This document shows positions 46,395 through 50,348 of a stretch of 50,348 bases of DNA, in pieces. Made by a program: the position numbers and the translations under genes. This DNA is from an uncultured Gammaproteobacteria bacterium (GTDB lineage Bacteria; Pseudomonadota; Gammaproteobacteria; Arenicellales; JAANXG01). The notes below the pieces were generated by a model. It was not told the DNA's origin and ran no database searches. It saw only the letters and a program-made list of their open reading frames with translations. The stretch is taken from NCBI GenBank assembly GCA_947259175.1, contig CAMYKW010000034.1:1-50348 (forward strand), in the 5' to 3' direction. Each line of letters opens with the position of its first letter. Position 1 is the stretch's first letter.

Positions 46395-47496
46395 TTAATC
46401 CCTCTCCTCCAGCGGCACATAGTCGCGCGGCTCCGGTCCGGTGTACAGGGTCAGCGGCCGAATCAGGATATTGTTCTCCAACTGCTCCATGACCTGCACC
46501 GTCCATCCGGGAACACGCCCAACCGCGAAGATCGGCACGAACAAGTCCTCCGGTATCCCGTGCAGGTAGTAGACCACGCCGGCGTAGAAATCCACGTTCA
46601 CATTCACCCCGTGGCGCGCATAGGGTCGCATTGCGTCGACCAGCGCCTGCAGGATCTCGTACCATTGCGGCTGCCCCATCTCCGCCGACAAACGCTGCAC
46701 CCCGTCGCGCATGTGCCGCGCCCGGGGATCTTCCGCGCGATACACCCGATGCCCGAAACCCATGACCGGTTCACGGTTCTGCCGTTTCTGCTTGACATAG
46801 TCCGCCGCCCGCGCCGGGTCGCCGACCTCCAGCGCCATCTTCATCACGTTTTCGGCGGCGCCGCCATGGGCGGGCCCGGAGAGCGCGGCCACCGCTGCGG
46901 TGATGGCGGCGTGCAGATTGGCCTCCGTACCGGTCACCACCCGCGCGGTGAATGACGACGCGTTCGAACCGTGCTCCGCATGCAGGATCATCTTTCAACA
47001 TGTACAGAAAATTCGCCGCATGCCCGAGGGAAGGGCTGGGCGCCACCGGTTGCAGATCATGGCGTATCCGGCTGTGCGCACAGACAATAATCGGCACCTG
47101 GGAGGTGAGGCGCATACCCTTGCGCAACGTCGCTGCGATGGACTTGTCCGCGGCCTCCGGATCGAAAGCCGCCAACGCCGATACCGCGGTGCGCAACACG
47201 TCCATGGGGTGGGCGTCGCGCACCAGCCGAATCACTTCGTACACCGGTTCCGGCAACTGCCGGGCGTCCTTGAGCTGCTGATCGAACGCCTCGAGCTCGC
47301 CGCGGGACGGCAGATCTCCGTTCAGCAGCAGATACGCGGTTTCCTCGAACGTCGAATGCTCGGCCAGATCGTGTATCGAATAGCCCCGGTAGCGAAGCTC
47401 GCCGGCGCGGCCGTCGATGAAGCTCGTCGCCGAGCGGTCGAAATATACGCCCTTAAGGCCCCTTTTGATTGCAATTTTTTCTTCGGAATCGGTCAT
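46395..47496 (-). pseudogene. gltA: Citrate synthase, frame-disrupted by a short deletion
   Basis: Two frames together encode a citrate/2-methylcitrate synthase. The first (47496 down to ~46992, 168 residues) runs from GLKGVYFDRSATSFIDG to PSLGHAANFLYMLK. The second (46991 to 46395, 198 residues) resumes at MILHAEHGSNASSFTARVV and includes GHRVYRAEDPRARHM. In the family, ~15-17 residues separate FLYML from LILHAEH; here only a few bases remain and the frame shifts. The rest is well conserved, with the catalytic His and Asp regions present, so the break is recent or an assembly artefact. A GGAG ribosome-binding site precedes the ATG at 47496. As read, no full-length enzyme can be made. Confidence 0.88.
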
Positions 47497-47569
47497 ATTC
47501 TGCTCCGCCAGCACGCATTTCTCACCAGGATCCCGATTACTGGCGCAGGACTCGTGCGGCCCAGGGTGG

Positions 47570-48412
47570 TTAGATTGTACTCGAATGTTCGGTTAAAGAC
47601 CGGTAACGGGCGATGTGCCGCAGGGCGGATTGACGATACCCTTGTTGCTCGTACAGCTGCGCCAGATTGTAATGCGCATCGGCAAAATCCGGATCGACGC
47701 GCAACGCTTTCTTATAAGTGGCGATGGCGGCGTCGAAGCGTTTGCGCTGTTCCAGGGCATGCGCCAAGCTGAAGATGGCATTGACATGTTTCGGCGCCCG
47801 CTCAATGGCGGCGAGATAATGCCGCTCGGCTTCTGTTATCCTGCCCTCGTGCTGGAGCAGCCTGCCCAGATTTACATGGGCATCCGCATGATCCGGTTGC
47901 AGGGACAGTGCGCGGCGGTAGGCGTCTTTCGCCTGCTCGAGGTCGCGAATCAGTTCCAGATCCAGACCCATGCGATACCAGTCACCGCCGGTGAGATCAC
48001 GCCGCCGGGTCGCGGCGGCCATCGCCTTCCGCACCAGCGGCGCAATTTCGCGGGTCATGTCGGACATCGCAAAATCGAGGTGCATCTGGCCGGATCCGGG
48101 ATGCCACAGCGACTCGCGGTCTTGCACCAACACATCGGCGTCCTGGACCAACACGCGAATCGTGGATAAAGGCCGGCCGCGCGGCAGGGCGCTTTTAAGT
48201 TTCCTCAGGCTCATCCATATCTTGCGCGGCGCGACGTAGGCATCTTGCAGACCCTTGGCGGTGCGCAGCAGCACCACGTCTTGAAGCGAATAGCGGTACC
48301 AACCGCGCCCGTCGCGGCTCGCGGTCAGCAATCCGGCGCGGGCGAAGGCGCGTACGTGGTCCGGGGTCAATCCCACCAGCTCCGCCACCTCGCGTGTCGT
48401 GTAACCGCTCAC
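47570..48412 (-). CDS. MerR-type DNA-binding protein with TPR repeats
   Basis: The 280-residue protein begins with a MerR-like winged helix (YTTREVAELVGLTPDHVRAF, ARAGLLTASRDGRGWYRYS) and ends with about four TPR units (~150-270; AHVNLGRLLQHEGRITEAER, AIFSLAHALEQRKRFDAAI, DAHYNLAQLYEQQGY). A linker of ~75 residues joins them. The start is a GTG at 48412. Such proteins are likely regulators whose TPR part binds another protein. It lies between citrate synthase and ppk2 on the same strand with gaps of ~75 bp, so it may control or share transcription with them. The target is unknown. Confidence 0.82.
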   Translation of the reverse strand: MSGYTTREVAELVGLTPDHVRAFARAGLLTASRDGRGWYRYSLQDVVLLRTAKGLQDAYVAPRKIWMSLRKLKSALPRGRPLSTIRVLVQDADVLVQDRESLWHPGSGQMHLDFAMSDMTREIAPLVRKAMAAATRRRDLTGGDWYRMGLDLELIRDLEQAKDAYRRALSLQPDHADAHVNLGRLLQHEGRITEAERHYLAAIERAPKHVNAIFSLAHALEQRKRFDAAIATYKKALRVDPDFADAHYNLAQLYEQQGYRQSALRHIARYRSLTEHSSTI

Positions 48413-48487
48413 GGTGTATCCCGGACAGACCTTCGCCGCAGCGGCGGCGCGAGCGGAGACCGCTCGCTCACAGACGCCGACCGCGGA

Positions 48488-49315
48488 TTACACCAGAGAG
48501 TCGGGGGGGTAATCCTTGATGTCGAACCCGGGCGGCGGGTACTTGGGATCCATGTCCGCAAATGCATCGATCAATATCTCACTGATTACCACGTCTCTGA
48601 ACCACCGTTTCTCCGCGGGAATCACGTACCACGGCGCATATTCGGTGGAACACCGGTTGAGCATCGCCTCATAGGCATGCATGTACTCGTCCCATCGTTT
48701 GCGCTCCTTGAGATCGCTGGGATTGAATTTCCAATGCTTATCGGCCCGCTCCAGACGCCGGCGCAAGCGCGACAGCTGATAGTCCTGGGAAATATGCAGC
48801 ATGATTTTGATGATACGCGTGCCATGGTCGTGAAGCATGCGTTCAAAGTCATTGATATGCCGGTAACGTTTCTCGATCAACGCGGCGGTTGCCAACTGGT
48901 GAACGCGGACGATCAATACGTCTTCGTAATGGGAACGATTGAAAATCCCGATGTGTCCGGCGGGCGGCGCATGGTCATGGACCCGCCACAGGAAATCATG
49001 CGCCAACTCTTCGTGGCTTGGCGCCTTGAAGCCGGTTACTTGACAGCCCTGGGGATTGAGGTCATTGGCGATCTTGCGAATCGTGCTGTCTTTGCCGCCG
49101 GTGTCCATGGCCTGCAGAACCAGCAGCAGGGACTGTTTACCCTCGGCATACAGGCGTTCTTGAAATTCCTGCAGATCGTCCAAGTTTTTTTTCAGGCGTT
49201 TGCGCGCGTAATCCTCGTCCAATCCCTGATTGTCGTCGCAAGGAATCGACGCGAGATTGAAAGCACCGCTGTCGGGAACCCGATAGCGACGATAGTCGAA
49301 TTTGGCTTTGCCCAT
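48488..49315 (-). CDS. ppk2: Polyphosphate kinase 2 family protein
   Basis: This protein of ~275 residues matches PPK2: Walker A QAMDTGGKDSTIRKIANDLN, the lid region FNRSHYEDVLIVRVH, the YRHINDFERMLHDHG segment, and RRRLERADKHWKFNPSDLKE. PPK2 enzymes use polyphosphate to phosphorylate nucleotides (NMP or NDP); this short form with the GKDSTI motif is close to the single-domain class I-III enzymes, and which nucleotide it uses cannot be read. The ATG at 49315 (MGKAKFDYRRYRVP) is preferred over an in-frame start at 49399. It follows the sulfatase gene by 80 bp on the same strand. Confidence 0.9.
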   Translation of the reverse strand: MGKAKFDYRRYRVPDSGAFNLASIPCDDNQGLDEDYARKRLKKNLDDLQEFQERLYAEGKQSLLLVLQAMDTGGKDSTIRKIANDLNPQGCQVTGFKAPSHEELAHDFLWRVHDHAPPAGHIGIFNRSHYEDVLIVRVHQLATAALIEKRYRHINDFERMLHDHGTRIIKIMLHISQDYQLSRLRRRLERADKHWKFNPSDLKERKRWDEYMHAYEAMLNRCSTEYAPWYVIPAEKRWFRDVVISEILIDAFADMDPKYPPPGFDIKDYPPDSLV

Positions 49316-49395
49316 GGTTTCGCGTCCGCTGATGTCACTGGCGATTATACCCGCGTTTGGCGGGCGGGAAGCGGCTGATGCGGTACGCCCCGCCG

Positions 49396-50348
49396 TCAAT
49401 AAATCTGCGTCAGGCGCGGCGGACCGTGGTCCACCGGTTCCACCCGCAGCAGCGTCAAGCGGTTGCCGCCTTCGGTGAAAGCCCGTTCCGGCACCAGCGC
49501 CGAGAATTCCGCGCGCCCATCCGTCTCCCCTGCATAGGTGCGCGTAACCACCTCAATGCGGCCATTGAGCGCCACCGCAACCAGCTCGCCCGGAGCGCCC
49601 GGCATATGGCCCATGACGTGAGCGGGAACAAACGCCGCGCGGCGCACATCCTCGTACAATTGCCCATGCATCACTTCGGCGGATCGATCCGCCGGCCTGC
49701 GCACCGCGAGTTGCTCGATGCGTTTGCCGACCAGTTCCGCGGCCACCGGGTGCGCGAGGATTTGTTCGCGCCAGCGGCGGCGCGTGCGGGGGCCGGGGAC
49801 CATCAAATCCGCCGCCAACCGCAACCGCTGTCCGAGGTCGAACAGCGTCTTGTACGGCCGCTCGGGGCCGGAGAACGGCGAACGGCCATCGAGCCGCCAG
49901 TCCAGGGCCAGCCCCAGGGCCTCGGCGACAGCCGGCAGGATATCCACCAATTCCACGTTGCGATCGCTGACCACACCGCGCTCCTGGTGCGGCAGCTTGA
50001 TGAACAGCGGCACCCCGGCGATGTCGCGTTGATTGACGTCGCTCACGCCGCGGCGCAGGTCGCCGGCATGAATACTTACACCGTGGTCGGCGGTAATGAT
50101 GATCAACGCCCGGTCGTACAATTGCTGCTGCTCCAGGCGCGTGACCACTTCCCCCACGATGCGGTCCACGAAGCCCACTTGCAGCAAAAACCGCTGGGTC
50201 GCTTCCGAGATCGCCAACGCATCGTGCGCCCATGCGTCCAGATTGCCGCGCTTGTCGATGCCGCGGATCAAGGCGTGGCGAAAATACAGGGTGCCTGACG
50301 GAAAGTACTCATAGGGCAGATGCGGCAGATTGGAATGCATGAAATACA
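49396..50348 (-). CDS. Sulfatase-family protein, C-terminal part (runs off window)
   Basis: About 316 residues are visible. The frame is open to the window end, so the gene continues beyond 50348, and the Met at 50340 is internal (sequence ...YFMHSNLPHLPYEYFPSG). IIITADHGVSIHAGD is the conserved sulfatase metal-binding Asp-His motif, and FIKLPHQERG and LVDILPAVAEALGL are typical of the alkaline-phosphatase/sulfatase superfamily. The N-terminal half with the formylglycine or Thr nucleophile is missing, so enzyme class (sulfatase, phosphoglycerol transferase, phosphoethanolamine transferase) is open. LPHLPYEYFPSG resembles membrane-anchored sulfatase-like transferases. Confidence 0.82.
   Translation of the reverse strand, partial: YFMHSNLPHLPYEYFPSGTLYFRHALIRGIDKRGNLDAWAHDALAISEATQRFLLQVGFVDRIVGEVVTRLEQQQLYDRALIIITADHGVSIHAGDLRRGVSDVNQRDIAGVPLFIKLPHQERGVVSDRNVELVDILPAVAEALGLALDWRLDGRSPFSGPERPYKTLFDLGQRLRLAADLMVPGPRTRRRWREQILAHPVAAELVGKRIEQLAVRRPADRSAEVMHGQLYEDVRRAAFVPAHVMGHMPGAPGELVAVALNGRIEVVTRTYAGETDGRAEFSALVPERAFTEGGNRLTLLRVEPVDHGPPRLTQIY

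Overview
The window reads as a GC-rich proteobacterial chromosome, most likely from a gammaproteobacterium. The signs are a DctB/DctD-controlled TRAP transporter, a MaeB-type malic enzyme fused to a phosphotransacetylase domain, DUF484 and YdcH (DUF465) proteins, c-type cytochromes, PPK2, and short structured intergenic repeats. Species cannot be fixed from sequence alone. No rRNA, tRNA, CRISPR array, prophage or intact insertion sequence was seen.

Layout. 1-2.4 kb: the end of an unknown gene, an exported bactofilin-like membrane protein and a DUF4336 protein. 2.4-17.5 kb: a C4-dicarboxylate module. DctB and DctD are on the minus strand. Divergent from them is a TRAP operon (dctP-dctQ-dctM plus a second dctP), followed by a malic enzyme and a four-gene 2-oxoacid:ferredoxin oxidoreductase operon ending in a GltD-like flavoprotein fused to a ferredoxin domain. 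The regulatory gap holds two correctly spaced sigma-54 (-24/-12) elements, one facing each way, as expected for control by DctD. The inferred flow is dicarboxylate uptake, malate to pyruvate, pyruvate to acetyl-CoA plus reduced ferredoxin, then electrons to NAD(P). 17.5-22 kb: an FAD amine-oxidase-like protein and three c-type cytochromes of unknown role. 22.3-33.1 kb: a glycogen cluster (glgA, glgB / glgC, GH57, malQ / glgP).

33.5-41 kb: a HbpS/GlcG-like protein, a YdcH protein, a gamma-carbonic anhydrase, an ABC exporter, a cysteine-dioxygenase-like protein lacking two of its three iron ligands, a DUF484-GGDEF diguanylate cyclase and DadA. 41-46.2 kb: a Sel1-repeat membrane protein with a degenerate kinase domain, succinate-semialdehyde dehydrogenase and a phosphotransacetylase. 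46.2-50.3 kb: a frame-broken citrate synthase, a MerR-TPR regulator, PPK2 and the C-terminal part of a sulfatase running off the window.

The main oddities are: two probable pseudoenzymes (the kinase-like and cysteine-dioxygenase-like proteins); two core-metabolism genes (malic enzyme, citrate synthase) with short out-of-frame deletions that could be real or assembly errors; and two families of intergenic repeats. One repeat family sits at gene 3' ends, with covarying inverted-repeat arms in two copies. The other is palindromic and sits between divergent genes. No complete, clearly new multi-gene system was identified. The strongest leads are the two degenerate enzymes and the cytochrome cluster.
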